The notes under the pieces were generated by a model, which worked only from the letters and a program-made list of their open reading frames with translations, was not told the origin of the DNA and did not search any database. Of a DNA stretch of 64,000 bases, positions 55,127-64,000 are shown in pieces. Every line of letters begins with the position of its first letter. Position 1 is the first letter of the stretch. Source of the stretch: Arenicellales bacterium (GTDB taxonomy: Bacteria > Pseudomonadota > Gammaproteobacteria > Arenicellales > JAHEKD01); contig JANQSD010000001.1 in NCBI GenBank assembly GCA_028284225.1, forward strand, positions 1 through 64,000. The letters run 5' to 3'. Position numbers and translations under genes: made by a program.

Positions 55127-55786
55127 ACCCGCATAGGCCAGTACCCGATAAGAACGTCGATAAGATTTGATATAGTCAGATAAAGCCCAAAACTCATCCA
55201 TAGAAGAAAACTCATCAAAAATAATGATGTCACCCGTTTTCATAACCTGGTCAAACTTGGTTAAACAATAAAGAGCAGATGAGTAAAGATCGCTATCAAT
55301 GTGGAGAATATTGATACGATTGCTATCGAGTTGCGTAGCGTCTAGAAAGTCAGGTACGGTGTCCTGGAATAGTCCTTCAATTAATTGTACTCTGGAATCA
55401 TCGATTTTTACATTTTCTATACTGCCGCCAACATTAAAAGTGCCTGGATCAGCATTCGCAGTTAAACCCTCCCAGGTTTCCGGCAAGCCTTTAAACGTAT
55501 CGAAACCGAAGTATTTTGAGTCAGGATTGGAATCTAGTTTATTCCAGGATTTTATGGCTGCTCCAAACCACACGCCCATTTCAAAATAATTAATAGCATT
55601 ACCTGCCACTCTATTTCGATATAAGAATTCATAAAGCTGCTCTCGCCCTTCGAAACTTGGGATGGCCGCAGTAATATTATTTTTTTTCCAGGTATTAAAC
55701 TCAGGTAACCTGGAAAAATATCTGAATGCAAAGCTGTCAGGTAATACTTTAGCCAGTAAATCCTTTAGAAAAAAGTTTGATCTCAT
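55091..55786 (-). CDS. TylF/macrocin O-methyltransferase-like protein
   Basis: A SAM-dependent O-methyltransferase of about 231 residues, like TylF/MycF that methylate sugars on antibiotics and polysaccharides. The SAM site region is YFEMGVWFGAAIKSW; INILHIDSDLYSSALYCL and GDIIIFDEFSS are the metal-binding acidic blocks. ATG at 55786 follows the aminotransferase stop by seven bases. It is last in the arginine operon by position, but functionally it looks tied to the convergent aldo/keto reductase-GMC pair. Confidence 0.78.
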   Translation of the reverse strand: MRSNFFLKDLLAKVLPDSFAFRYFSRLPEFNTWKKNNITAAIPSFEGREQLYEFLYRNRVAGNAINYFEMGVWFGAAIKSWNKLDSNPDSKYFGFDTFKGLPETWEGLTANADPGTFNVGGSIENVKIDDSRVQLIEGLFQDTVPDFLDATQLDSNRINILHIDSDLYSSALYCLTKFDQVMKTGDIIIFDEFSSMDEFWALSDYIKSYRRSYRVLAYAGSYFQCVAIALD

Positions 55787-55793
55787 GGATTCA

Positions 55794-57005
55794 TCATAAG
55801 TTGATTTCAGACAAAGCCAGTTCAAATTTTTCTAATCCGTCGTCTATATCCTGGTTTGGAATAATCAATGACGGCGCGAGTCTAATCACATTCGGGCCGG
55901 CAACCAGTACCAGCAATTGCTGCGTGAGTGCAGCATTCAATACGTTACGTGATTTGCCTTGCATTTTTTTGTTTAAGACACAGCCCAGTAATAAACCTTG
56001 GCCACGAATTGCATCAAAGATCTTGTGCTTGTTATTGATTTTGCCTAAGCCTTTCAGCAAACGGTTATGTTTGGTTTTGACACCGTCTAATACCTTTTTG
56101 CTGCTGATGATGTCTAAAACAGCCTCAGCAATAGAGCATCCCAGGGGGTTGCCGCCGTAGGTACTGCCGTGGGTGCCTACTATAAAGCTGTCCGCAACTT
56201 TTTGGGTGGCAAGCATGGCGCCAAACGGAAATCCGCCACCGATACCTTTGGCCGTCGTTAATATATCCGGCGTTACTCCCATCTGCATGTAGGCGTATAA
56301 ACTACCGCTGCGTCCGGCACCACTTTGCACTTCATCGTAGATTAATAACGCGCTGTGTTTATCGCAGAGTTTGCGTACACCTTTAGCAAATGCAGCTGTT
56401 GCGGGAATAATACCGCCTTCACCTTGAATAGGTTCCATAACTACCGCACAGGTACGACCGGATATGGCCTGCTCAAGTGTTTTTAAATCATTAAAGGGCA
56501 GATGAGTTAAGCCTTCAATCGGCGGGCCGAAGCCTTCAGTGTATTTGGGTTGACCGCCTACTGATACAGTGAACAGTGTGCGTCCATGAAAGGATTGACG
56601 AAAAGAAATAATTTCGTGTTTGTGATCACCGTAGTGATCATAAGCATAGCGGCGGGCGAGTTTAAATGCCGCTTCATTGGCTTCGCCACCGGAATTACAA
56701 AAAAATACTCGTTCAGCAAAGGTTTTCTGACACAATTTTTTAGCCAGCCTGAGTGCCGGTTCATTGGTGAGCACGTTGCTTAAGTGCCAGATTTTTTCAC
56801 CTTGTTGTTTTAGCACCTCAACGAGTTTGGGGTGACAATGCCCGAGTGATGAAACCGCAATGCCGCCGGCAAAGTCGATATATTCCCGCTCATGCTGATC
56901 CCAAACTTTCGATCCCTGGCCTCTGATTGGAATGATGTCAAGAGGTGAGTAGTTGGGCACCATTACTTGATCAAACAGATCACGCTTAATTAGTTGCTTG
57001 GCCAT
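55794..57005 (-). CDS. astC: Succinylornithine/acetylornithine aminotransferase
   Basis: Class III PLP aminotransferase of 403 residues. Motifs include [47 protein letters not shown] and [13 protein letters not shown] with the PLP lysine. It belongs to the ArgD/AstC group; context (astB, astD, astA) argues for the succinylornithine step of arginine degradation, though it may also serve arginine synthesis, since the two activities overlap in this group. AGGAAG precedes the ATG by four bases, and the gene starts eight bases after astB. Confidence 0.88.
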   Translation of the reverse strand: MAKQLIKRDLFDQVMVPNYSPLDIIPIRGQGSKVWDQHEREYIDFAGGIAVSSLGHCHPKLVEVLKQQGEKIWHLSNVLTNEPALRLAKKLCQKTFAERVFFCNSGGEANEAAFKLARRYAYDHYGDHKHEIISFRQSFHGRTLFTVSVGGQPKYTEGFGPPIEGLTHLPFNDLKTLEQAISGRTCAVVMEPIQGEGGIIPATAAFAKGVRKLCDKHSALLIYDEVQSGAGRSGSLYAYMQMGVTPDILTTAKGIGGGFPFGAMLATQKVADSFIVGTHGSTYGGNPLGCSIAEAVLDIISSKKVLDGVKTKHNRLLKGLGKINNKHKIFDAIRGQGLLLGCVLNKKMQGKSRNVLNAALTQQLLVLVAGPNVIRLAPSLIIPNQDIDDGLEKFELALSEINL

Positions 57006-57013
57006 GTTACTTC

Positions 57014-58351
57014 CTAATGCTGAAAGGGATAAATCGATCCCAGTTGTAATATTGTTGTTAATTCGTCCAGTGCAGTGCGCGATTCAACCAATAATTGCGG
57101 ATCTGTCAGGGACTGATAATCAAGTCGGTCACGGTAATGTTTATCAACCCATTGGTCAAGTTGATCAAACAAATTTTTCGACATAATTACGCCCTTATTG
57201 ATTGAATTAAACTCAGATTCAGTCAACACGACTCGTAAGCGTAAACAGGCAGGTCCGCCACCATTGGCCATGCTTTGACGCAAGTCTTTGACAATCAACT
57301 GTTTGATCGGGTTATCAGCTTGTTTCACTTCTTGTAAATAATCCCAGACTACAGGATTTTCTTGGCACTCTTGCGGTAACACCAGAGCCATAGATTGGTT
57401 GGGCAGGGTAATTAGTTGACTGTTAAATAAATAACTTTTAACAGCCTGTTCAACACTGATTTGCTGATCATCAACACAGATAAAATAGAATGCCTGGTCA
57501 GCAAAAAAATGATCAATCTGTTTTTTGAGCTCGTCTTCATTTAAAAAAGCCTGCTGATGATAAAACAGCACATTTTCATTACCTACCGCTATAACGTCAT
57601 TATGAAAAACACCTTGGTCGATTACAGTCGGGTTTTGTTGGGCAACTAAACTGGAGCCGGTTTTTAATCGATGTGAACGAATGATTGATTTACTGGCTTC
57701 CAGAGTTTGCCTGGCAGGAAATTGACCAGGTTTAGGCGCATTTTGGTTAAAAAATTGTTGGCCGTAAACGAACACTTCGAGCCCGGTTGATTCATGTGAA
57801 ACACATAAACGGGTGTGATTGGCCGCACCTTCATCACCCAGAGATTCATGGTGAGGCAGTGGATCATGAACAGTGAATTTTTCCGGATCGGTGAAAATCG
57901 ACAATAAAATACTCTTGGTGGTTTGATCTTCAATTGATCGATGTAACTTGTTAATCAAATTTGCCGGGGTGAGGTGTAATTTGTGATCGTCTGTGTCGGC
58001 GCTTGGAGAAACGGTAGCGGCGTTGGCTGTCCACATAGAAGAGGCGGAACAGGTGGCTTGAAATAGATTCGGCGATTGCTTGGCCGCTTTTTCGATGATC
58101 TGTGTTTCAGTGCCGTTAAAACCACATTGCTTTAAAAACTGAATCGAGGGTCGTTCTTGGGGAGGTAATACTGCTTGAGGTAACCCTAAATCATGCAAGG
58201 CCTTCATTTTTCTCAAACCCTGTTTAGCCGCTTCTTTAGGGTTTGAAGTATTGCCTTCATTCGCTGCAGAGGCCACATTGCCTAGTGATAAACCGGAATA
58301 GTTATGGGTAGGGCCAACCAAACCATCAAAGTTGAATTCTTTAGCTGTCAT
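57014..58351 (-). CDS. astB: N-succinylarginine dihydrolase
   Basis: Second enzyme of the Ast pathway: N2-succinylarginine to succinylornithine, ammonia and CO2. The 445 residues match the 447 of E. coli Ast[20 protein letters not shown] at the start and [14 protein letters not shown] near the end (catalytic cysteine region) are diagnostic of the guanidino-modifying fold of this family. The start overlaps the astD stop by four bases (ATGA). Confidence 0.95.
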   Translation of the reverse strand: MTAKEFNFDGLVGPTHNYSGLSLGNVASAANEGNTSNPKEAAKQGLRKMKALHDLGLPQAVLPPQERPSIQFLKQCGFNGTETQIIEKAAKQSPNLFQATCSASSMWTANAATVSPSADTDDHKLHLTPANLINKLHRSIEDQTTKSILLSIFTDPEKFTVHDPLPHHESLGDEGAANHTRLCVSHESTGLEVFVYGQQFFNQNAPKPGQFPARQTLEASKSIIRSHRLKTGSSLVAQQNPTVIDQGVFHNDVIAVGNENVLFYHQQAFLNEDELKKQIDHFFADQAFYFICVDDQQISVEQAVKSYLFNSQLITLPNQSMALVLPQECQENPVVWDYLQEVKQADNPIKQLIVKDLRQSMANGGGPACLRLRVVLTESEFNSINKGVIMSKNLFDQLDQWVDKHYRDRLDYQSLTDPQLLVESRTALDELTTILQLGSIYPFQH

Positions 58352-59814
58352 AGTGTTACCCCTGGAGTCAGGTTGTCAGGAAGATGGATTGAATCCGTTT
58401 CGAGCGAGGCAACCGGATAAGCACAATAATCTGCCGCGTAATAAGCACTGGCTCTGTGATTACCGCTGATACCAATGCCGCCAAATGGAGCGCTACTACT
58501 GGCTCCGGTGGTTTGAGTGTTCCAATTAACGATGCCGGCATTGATTTTTTGAACAAACAAGTCATAGTCCTTTTGTTCACCACCTAATAATCCCGCAGCC
58601 AGACCAAAACGAGTATTATTCGCCTGGTTAATCGCTTGTTCGAATTCATTATATCGAATCACTTGTAACAGTGGTCCGAAGTACTCTTCGTCTGGAATTT
58701 CTACATGAGTAACATCAACAATGCCGGGTGTAACAAAGCCCGTTTCAGGATTTGAATGTTTCAATTCAAGTAGAGAAATTGCACCAGCATTGATTAGTCG
58801 TTGATAGGCTTGTTGCAAGCCTTTGGCAGCAACATTGCTAACTACCGGGCCCATAAATGGCACGGGTTCATCATCATGTTTGCCGATAATCAGTTTTTGT
58901 GTTGTGGATACAAGAGCGTCGATTAATTGGTCACCATCACTACTTTGGGGAACAAATAAACGTCGGGCACAGGTACAGCGTTGGCCGCTGGTTATAAACG
59001 CCGATTGAATGATTGTATAGGTTAGTGCTTTTATATCACTAATATCTTTAATGATCAGAGGGTTATTGCCACCCATTTCTAAAGCCAGGATTTTTTCAGG
59101 TTGGCCGGCATATTGCTGGTGTAATAATCTGCCAGTATTTGCACTTCCTGTGAACAGTAGCCCGTTAATTCCAGGGTGTGCAGCCAGGGCCTTGCCGGTT
59201 TCAACTTCACCTTGAAGCAAATTGATTACACCATTTGGCAGTCCAGCCTGTTGCCAAAGTTGCACGGTAAATTCGGCGGTATATGGTGTTAATTCGCTTG
59301 GTTTAAAGAGTATAGTGTTGCCTGCAATTAGGGCGGGGACAATATGACCATTGGGTAAATGACCAGGAAAGTTATAAGGTCCATAGACAGCGAGTACCCC
59401 ATGCGGTTTATGGCGTAGAGTTTGTTTGCTGGATCCCATTTCATTAACATGAGTTCCTGTGCGCTGTTGATGAGCGTTAATGGAAATTTGAATTTTGCCT
59501 TTCATTGCGGCAACTTCAGTCAATGCTTCCCATACGGGTTTGCCCATTTCAAAGCTAATAATTCGGGCTAGTTCAGCCTTATTTTGTTCTAACAGCTCGG
59601 CAAACTTTTGAATCGGTTTAAGTCGTTGCTCAAAATTTAAACTTGACCAGTTAGCAAATGCTGAACGCGCACTACTAACAGCATTTTCAACTTGATTCTT
59701 GTCAGCATTGCGACCTTGCCAGATAATATCTCCGGTAGCCGGATCAATTGAGTTGAATGTCGGGCCGGTTGCGTCTATCCATTGGCCGTTGATAAATAAT
59801 TTTCCAGAGTGCAT
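58348..59814 (-). CDS. astD: N-succinylglutamate 5-semialdehyde dehydrogenase
   Basis: NAD-dependent aldehyde dehydrogenase of 488 residues, fourth step of the Ast pathway. PYNFPGHLPNGH (substrate channel), FTGSANTG, LEMGGNNP (catalytic glutamate) and SGQRCTCARR (catalytic cysteine) are visible, and INGQWIDATG at the start fits AstD. A 134-base gap separates it from the M20 gene, the only break in the operon, and may hold an internal promoter; a short inverted repeat TTGGGTTACCCAA lies there. Confidence 0.95.
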   Translation of the reverse strand: MHSGKLFINGQWIDATGPTFNSIDPATGDIIWQGRNADKNQVENAVSSARSAFANWSSLNFEQRLKPIQKFAELLEQNKAELARIISFEMGKPVWEALTEVAAMKGKIQISINAHQQRTGTHVNEMGSSKQTLRHKPHGVLAVYGPYNFPGHLPNGHIVPALIAGNTILFKPSELTPYTAEFTVQLWQQAGLPNGVINLLQGEVETGKALAAHPGINGLLFTGSANTGRLLHQQYAGQPEKILALEMGGNNPLIIKDISDIKALTYTIIQSAFITSGQRCTCARRLFVPQSSDGDQLIDALVSTTQKLIIGKHDDEPVPFMGPVVSNVAAKGLQQAYQRLINAGAISLLELKHSNPETGFVTPGIVDVTHVEIPDEEYFGPLLQVIRYNEFEQAINQANNTRFGLAAGLLGGEQKDYDLFVQKINAGIVNWNTQTTGASSSAPFGGIGISGNHRASAYYAADYCAYPVASLETDSIHLPDNLTPGVTL

Positions 59815-59948
59815 GATTAATTCTCAAAAAAATTGGGTTACCCAAATACCCCTCCTAACCTTCTCTGAAAGGGATGGGCAATGATTCAGAAGAGAAGCTG
59901 TTCGGGTTAGTGTCAATGTTATTCGTCGGCAAATGAAACGAGCCTTTA

Positions 59949-61169
59949 TTAACCTTCCCACTTCACTTCCCCAGCCGCCAGCCTCATCAACAATAACGCT
60001 GTCAATTTGGCCCGCTCAGTAAGACTATTCACTTTTATATACTCATCACTGCTGTGAATAGACCCACCGATCACGCCCATAGTGTCGATGTTAGCCAAAC
60101 CGGCAGCGGCCAGATTATTACCATCACAGCAGCCACCTGTGTCCTTCCAGGCGATTGTTGTATTAAGCTTTTCGCCGGTTTGTTTGATTAGACCGAACAG
60201 GTTGTTGGTATTTTCATCAAGCAGCTTTGGTTTGCGACCAAACTTACCGTGAATTTTTATATTGATACTATCTCGGTTGTTCAATTCATTCGCAATTTGA
60301 TCGATCTGATCGAGAAACCATTTTTCATGTTCAGCCTGAGTAATTCTGACGTTGAACTTGAGCATGGCTAAATCAGGAACAATATTGACGGGGCCGCCGC
60401 CATGAATAAATCCGGGATTAATAGTGACGCCGTCGACTTGTCCATTTAAATCATCCAATTTGCCAGTGAAATCAGATAAGGCTCTGATCGCATTGCGACC
60501 AAGATGGTGTTCACGACCGGCGTGAGCGGCTTTGCCCGAGACCACAACAGAGAAATTACCACTGCCTTTACGGGCGCCTGCCAGTGTTCCATCGGGTAAT
60601 GAAGGTTCAAAAATCAGACCGAAGTCGTTTTTTTCAGCAGACTTTGCGATTAATGCTGAAGAACTTAAAGAACCGATTTCTTCATCCGGGTTAATAAGAA
60701 CCTGCCAACCTATCTGTCCGGCCCAGGGTGATTGCTCAAGTGCGGTCAGGGCTGTGTGTAAAATAACTAATCCACCTTTTAAATCTGCGACACCAGGGCC
60801 ATTTAATGTGTTTTTATCCAGCCACTTGCAGCGCTGAAAAGTGTGATTAAGGTCATAAACCGTATCCATGTGTCCCATTAGTAATATTTGCAATGGAGCA
60901 TGTGCGTGCTTGCTCAATGTGAGAGCCTGCCCAACTTTTTGATCGAATTCATTGCCTGATTCGTCAATCGTGGGTAAATCAGGTAGCGCTATAGATTCGA
61001 TGGGCGTATCAAAGCTCGAAAATTGTTCTGCAAGTTTAGTTTTTATTCGCTCAAGGCCATCAAGATTTAAACTGCCTGAATTAATTTCGGCAAGCTCAAT
61101 GACATTGTTAATCATTTTGTCGTTTTGAGCATCGACCCAGTTTAGTTGATTTTGATAATCTTGATTCAT
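59949..61169 (-). CDS. M20 family metallopeptidase/amidohydrolase
   Basis: A zinc amidohydrolase of about 406 residues of the carboxypeptidase G2/ArgE-like type. LLMGHMDTVYDL, GPGVADLKGGLVI and LINPDEEIGS carry the metal ligands and catalytic glutamate, and AAHAGREHHLGRNAI is the dimerisation domain. It lies between astA and astD, yet the window lacks astE, the usual succinylglutamate desuccinylase. It may therefore perform the last step of the pathway (release of succinate from succinylglutamate). ATG at 61169 is chosen; a TTG at 61178 would overlap astA by four bases. Confidence 0.85.
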   Translation of the reverse strand: MNQDYQNQLNWVDAQNDKMINNVIELAEINSGSLNLDGLERIKTKLAEQFSSFDTPIESIALPDLPTIDESGNEFDQKVGQALTLSKHAHAPLQILLMGHMDTVYDLNHTFQRCKWLDKNTLNGPGVADLKGGLVILHTALTALEQSPWAGQIGWQVLINPDEEIGSLSSSALIAKSAEKNDFGLIFEPSLPDGTLAGARKGSGNFSVVVSGKAAHAGREHHLGRNAIRALSDFTGKLDDLNGQVDGVTINPGFIHGGGPVNIVPDLAMLKFNVRITQAEHEKWFLDQIDQIANELNNRDSINIKIHGKFGRKPKLLDENTNNLFGLIKQTGEKLNTTIAWKDTGGCCDGNNLAAAGLANIDTMGVIGGSIHSSDEYIKVNSLTERAKLTALLLMRLAAGEVKWEG

Positions 61170-61174
61170 AGAGA

Positions 61175-62188
61175 TCAAAAGTTTGTAAACCGAATTCTGT
61201 CGCCTACGGATACTTGCAACACTTTTGCCAACTCAGGGTCAATAGTAATTCTGCCGTCAGATTGATGATCCAGTTTCCCCCGGCTTAGTCTGAAATTATT
61301 AAGGTGTGTGTTACAGGCCATATAGACCAGGTCGCTTTTGATCGGTTCAATGTTACTGATTTCTGCGGATTGACTGTTCCGGGCAGTTTGAATTTCACTG
61401 ACGGGGCATTTGATTACAGGACCGGCATCAAACACGTCCACACAACCATCATTTCGAAATCCTTCACGCTCTAGCATTTTTAAAGCTGGGACGGTGTGAT
61501 CATGGGTTTGTCCTATCATTTCCTGGGCATTTTCAGGCAGCAAGCGAATATAAATTGGATATTTAGGCATCATATCAGCGATAAACTGAAAATGACCCAG
61601 AGCATTGAACTGATCCGCTTCAATAAAATTCATGGGGAAAAAATGCCCGCCTATACTGTTCCAAAATGCTGACTGACCACTCTCGTCAACCTTGCCACGC
61701 ATCTCAGCGATAACGAACTCGGGAAAGCGTTCAATAAATTCAGCCATGAACAAAAAGCGGCTACGTGATAACAGCTTTCCATTGCCGTCTTTGCGATAGT
61801 CGGGAGTTAAAAATAAACTCACTATTTCAGCACAGCCACGATGTTCCTCAACCATTTGCAGGACTCGTACCGGCTCGTAATATTCGAGTTCCTGTGAAGT
61901 ATGGGTCAGGCTTAATACACGAAAAGTATAAAAAGGACGATGGATTCCTACAGTCGAGTAGATGCCGCAACATCCTGCGATTCTCGAATTGATCGGATCT
62001 TCGAGTACAAAAAAGTAATACTCATCATCAGGTGCATTTATTTCAGCAGAAAAGCTGGCTACGGTTTGCTCAAGTTTACCCAGCATGCTTTCAACGTTAT
62101 CGGTGAAATTAGTCATGCCTGGCCCAGATTCTCTTGCCAGTTGCAATAGGGACTCTAAATCTTCAATTTTTGCCGGACGTATGAGCAT
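61175..62188 (-). CDS. astA: Arginine N-succinyltransferase
   Basis: First enzyme of the Ast pathway: arginine plus succinyl-CoA. The length of 337 residues fits AstA (E. coli 344). The start MLIRPAKIEDLESLLQLA and the pattern SLFLTPDYRKDGNGKLLSRS (acyl-CoA site) are typical, as is EMRGKVDESGQSAFWNSIG. It is the first gene of the operon, divergent from the Lrp-type regulator gene. The start has only a weak ribosome binding site. Confidence 0.95.
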   Translation of the reverse strand: MLIRPAKIEDLESLLQLARESGPGMTNFTDNVESMLGKLEQTVASFSAEINAPDDEYYFFVLEDPINSRIAGCCGIYSTVGIHRPFYTFRVLSLTHTSQELEYYEPVRVLQMVEEHRGCAEIVSLFLTPDYRKDGNGKLLSRSRFLFMAEFIERFPEFVIAEMRGKVDESGQSAFWNSIGGHFFPMNFIEADQFNALGHFQFIADMMPKYPIYIRLLPENAQEMIGQTHDHTVPALKMLEREGFRNDGCVDVFDAGPVIKCPVSEIQTARNSQSAEISNIEPIKSDLVYMACNTHLNNFRLSRGKLDHQSDGRITIDPELAKVLQVSVGDRIRFTNF

Positions 62189-62217
62189 CGGATATATTCA
62201 GTGATTAGTAATTGTCC

Positions 62218-62224
62218 TATAATA
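62218..62224. promoter_or_regulatory. Overlapping divergent -10 boxes, astA and regulator
   Basis: TATAAT (62218-62223) on the plus strand and TATTAT (62219-62224) on the minus strand share five bases in the middle of the 126-base divergent region. No strong -35 hexamers are seen on either side. The region is AT-rich, a plausible Lrp binding region. Confidence 0.4.
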
Positions 62225-62314
62225 CGATTTTGTTTGCAGATATTTATTCTATTTTTATAAAAATTAATAGTAATTAATTCTGCGAAAGTGAGTTGGTATC
62301 ATTAGGGAAGAAAA

Positions 62315-62785
62315 ATGGAACAAAAATTGGATCAACGTGACTGGAAAATTTTAAGAATTCTGCAAAAAGAAGGTCGAATCAGCAATGTAGAGTTAGCCAA
62401 GCGGGTCAATTTAACCACAACTCCTTGTTTGGAAAGAGTTAGACGACTGGAGCGTGAAGGCTACATCAATGGTTATCAAGCTAATTTGGATGCCGGGAAA
62501 TTGGGCTATGGGCTAATCGTATTTGTACAAATCAGACTGGCAGCGGATAAGGGCCAAAACATTTATGACTGGTTTTCACGTGAAGTTAAAACTGTAGCTA
62601 AAGTTACTGAGTGCTATATGTTGGCAGGAGAGTTCGATTACTTATTGAAAGTACAAGTTAAAGACATGAAGGATTTTCAGCGCTTTATGGGTGAGACTTT
62701 GAATTATTTGCCTGGTGTTTCAGTTACGCAAAGCCAGGTGGTTATGGAAGTTGTTAAGGAAAAGCAGCTGGCCTTAGCTGAATAG
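62315..62785 (+). CDS. Lrp/AsnC family transcription regulator
   Basis: A 156-residue regulator: winged helix-turn-helix (about 5-60, with DWKILRILQKEGRISNVELA and TTPCLERVRRLEREGYI) and a C-terminal RAM domain (about 70-150). These proteins bind amino acids. Its divergent position to astA and its place before an arginine/ornithine-type ABC importer suggest it controls arginine uptake and catabolism, possibly sensing arginine or a related amino acid; this is inference. GGGAAG precedes the ATG. Confidence 0.9.
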   Translation: MEQKLDQRDWKILRILQKEGRISNVELAKRVNLTTTPCLERVRRLEREGYINGYQANLDAGKLGYGLIVFVQIRLAADKGQNIYDWFSREVKTVAKVTECYMLAGEFDYLLKVQVKDMKDFQRFMGETLNYLPGVSVTQSQVVMEVVKEKQLALAE

Positions 62786-62896
62786 GTTTTTATCATCTTT
62801 GTTGCTCATTCCAGAGCCATCTCCGCTCGTCATTTCGGCCTGCGGGCCGGGATCGATTGAATAAAAAGTTGCAATATTATCGAGTAACGATTACTT

Positions 62897-62902
62897 TATA
62901 AT
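62897..62902 (+). promoter_or_regulatory. -10 box of the basic-amino-acid importer operon
   Basis: A perfect TATAAT overlaps the most upstream ATG of the ATPase frame (62901). Transcripts would start near 62909, after that ATG, so the real start must be the TTG at 62925. A TTGCAA lies 22 bases upstream, too far for a normal -35 box. Confidence 0.5.
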
Positions 62903-62924
62903 GCTTGTCACACGGAGAATAACA

Positions 62925-63764
62925 TTGTCAGAAAATGTAGCAGCATTACAAACAGAGAATGCTGATCACCAAGTGGGTGATTCTGTCGTCACAAATGAAG
63001 CTATCGCTGCACTAGAAATAAAGGATATTCATAAAAGGTTCGGTGACCTTGAAGTTTTAAGAGGAATTTCCTTAACAGCCAATGACCACGATGTTATTTC
63101 TATCCTCGGTAGTAGTGGTTCAGGAAAAAGCACTTTTCTACGCTGTATTAATTTACTGGAAACACCAACCAGTGGAGAAGTAGCAGTTTATGGCGAGATG
63201 ATAAAAATGAAACAGGGCAGGAACGGCCCTGAGGCGGCTGATAAAGAGCAAGTGCAGCGAATCCGCAGTCAGTTGGCAATGGTTTTTCAGCAATTCAATT
63301 TGTGGGCGCACATGACAGTATTGCAAAATGTTATGGAAGCACCGTTGCACGTTCTAAAGTTGAGTAAGGCTGATGCCAGAGAAAGAGCAGAGAAATACAT
63401 CGAACGGGTAGGGATGATTGATCGCAAAGATTTTTATCCTTCTCAGTTATCAGGTGGACAACAACAACGCGTCGCCATCGCTAGAGCACTGGCAATGGAA
63501 CCTAAAGCTTTATTATTTGATGAGCCGACTTCGGCTCTTGATCCAGAGCTGGTTAATGAAGTTTTGAAGGTAATGCGTACCTTAGCTGAAGAAGGACGCA
63601 CGATGTTGGTTGTTACTCATGAAATGGGGTTTGCACGAGAGGTCTCAGATCGGGTTATTTTCCTTCATCAAGGTAGAGTTGAAGAGAATGGTTTGCCCGA
63701 GCAGGTTTTTGATGCACCAAAATCACAACGATTTAAAGATTTTCTTTCAGGTAATCTGAAATAA
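62925..63764 (+). CDS. Amino acid ABC importer, ATPase (HisP/ArtP/AotP type)
   Basis: ATPase of a polar-amino-acid importer, 279 residues. Walker A is GSSGSGKST, the signature [16 protein letters not shown], Walker [13 protein letters not shown], and the D-loop and H-loop (VVTHEM) are intact. The insert [17 protein letters not shown] is of the kind seen in histidine/lysine/arginine/ornithine importers. TTG at 62925 is chosen because GGAG lies seven bases upstream and the promoter -10 box covers the upstream ATG. About 30 unconserved residues precede the ABC domain. Next to the Ast operon it likely imports arginine or ornithine. Confidence 0.9.
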   Translation: MSENVAALQTENADHQVGDSVVTNEAIAALEIKDIHKRFGDLEVLRGISLTANDHDVISILGSSGSGKSTFLRCINLLETPTSGEVAVYGEMIKMKQGRNGPEAADKEQVQRIRSQLAMVFQQFNLWAHMTVLQNVMEAPLHVLKLSKADARERAEKYIERVGMIDRKDFYPSQLSGGQQQRVAIARALAMEPKALLFDEPTSALDPELVNEVLKVMRTLAEEGRTMLVVTHEMGFAREVSDRVIFLHQGRVEENGLPEQVFDAPKSQRFKDFLSGNLK

Positions 63765-63831
63765 AGGGGTTTTGACCTGACAGATTTTACATTTTAATAT
63801 TTATCTATCTACATGTTAATCAGGAGTTTTT

Positions 63832-64000
63832 ATGAAATTTTATAGACTATTCACTACAGCATTTTTAGCGGTGATTCTTGCTGTATCAGCGCAAGCGGCA
63901 GACTGGAGTAAAGTCAGAATAGGAGTCGAAGGAGCTTATCCTCCGTTTAGTGAAATTACACCTGAAGGCGAACTTAAAGGTTTTGACATTGATATTGCTT
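63832..64000 (+). CDS. Amino acid ABC importer, periplasmic binding protein (partial)
   Basis: Start of a substrate-binding protein of the lysine/arginine/ornithine type. CAGGAG lies six bases before the ATG. A signal peptide (about 1-22, ending AQAA) is followed by VRIGVEGAYPPFSEITPEG and LKGFDIDIA, which is the family opening. The gene is cut by the window end after 56 codons. It belongs with the ATPase gene 67 bases upstream. Confidence 0.9.
   Translation, partial: MKFYRLFTTAFLAVILAVSAQAADWSKVRIGVEGAYPPFSEITPEGELKGFDIDIA

Overview
The window is a 64 kb piece of an AT-leaning proteobacterial chromosome, most likely from a free-living, aerobic, probably marine gammaproteobacterium. The evidence is the 23S-5S rRNA end, DsbB, DUF3461 and DUF3187 proteins, the large NAD-dependent glutamate dehydrogenase, the arginine succinyltransferase (Ast) genes, a TAXI-type TRAP transporter and a class I c-di-GMP riboswitch. 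The species cannot be named from the sequence alone.

Layout. 1-975: end of an rRNA operon (23S 3' end, 5S, terminator) followed by the debris of a second 5S gene. 1024-11380: a surface-glycan locus with a Wzm/Wzt-type ABC exporter, two or three methyltransferases, glycosyltransferases (GT2, GT10, STELLO-like, DUF5672 and one unassigned), a NodB-type deacetylase and a sulfotransferase. Its last codons lie inside a 141-bp palindromic-ended repeat. 11392-16068: TRAP-TAXI importer and a MATE exporter. 16086-23425: DUF3461 protein, 180-kDa-class glutamate dehydrogenase and acetoacetyl-CoA synthetase. 23506-28168: PliI-like lipoprotein, an orphan periplasmic binding protein overlapping a ClC protein, and an outer-membrane protein. 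28337-31040: putrescine catabolism (aminotransferase and gamma-glutamylputrescine synthetase). 31143-34717: large MscS channel and an Xre/RES toxin-antitoxin pair. 34724-39237: an operon of flippase-like protein, alanine-dehydrogenase-like enzyme, agmatinase and class III nucleotide cyclase. 39330-47154: CoxG-like protein, DUF3187 protein, ferredoxin-NADP reductase, Lhr helicase and two cytochromes c. 47155-48161: accessory stretch with an orphan c-di-GMP riboswitch, two very small reading frames, a strong terminator and the second copy of the 141-bp repeat. 48407-51625: FMN-binding glutamate-synthase-like protein, DsbB and DapE. 51757-55786: lipoprotein, aldo/keto reductase-GMC oxidoreductase pair and a TylF-like methyltransferase. 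55794-64000: arginine succinyltransferase pathway, an Lrp-type regulator and the start of a basic-amino-acid ABC importer.

A metabolic theme runs through the right two thirds. Arginine is imported and degraded to glutamate and succinate by AstA, AstB, AstC-like, AstD and possibly an M20 hydrolase in place of AstE. Agmatinase makes putrescine, SpuC and PuuA-like enzymes degrade it, and glutamate dehydrogenase feeds the carbon into the TCA cycle. The most unusual signals are the orphan c-di-GMP riboswitch next to a mobile repeat, that repeat encoding the end of a sulfotransferase, a ClC protein lacking both proton-coupling glutamates, and an agmatinase-nucleotide cyclase pair fused head to tail with no intervening base.
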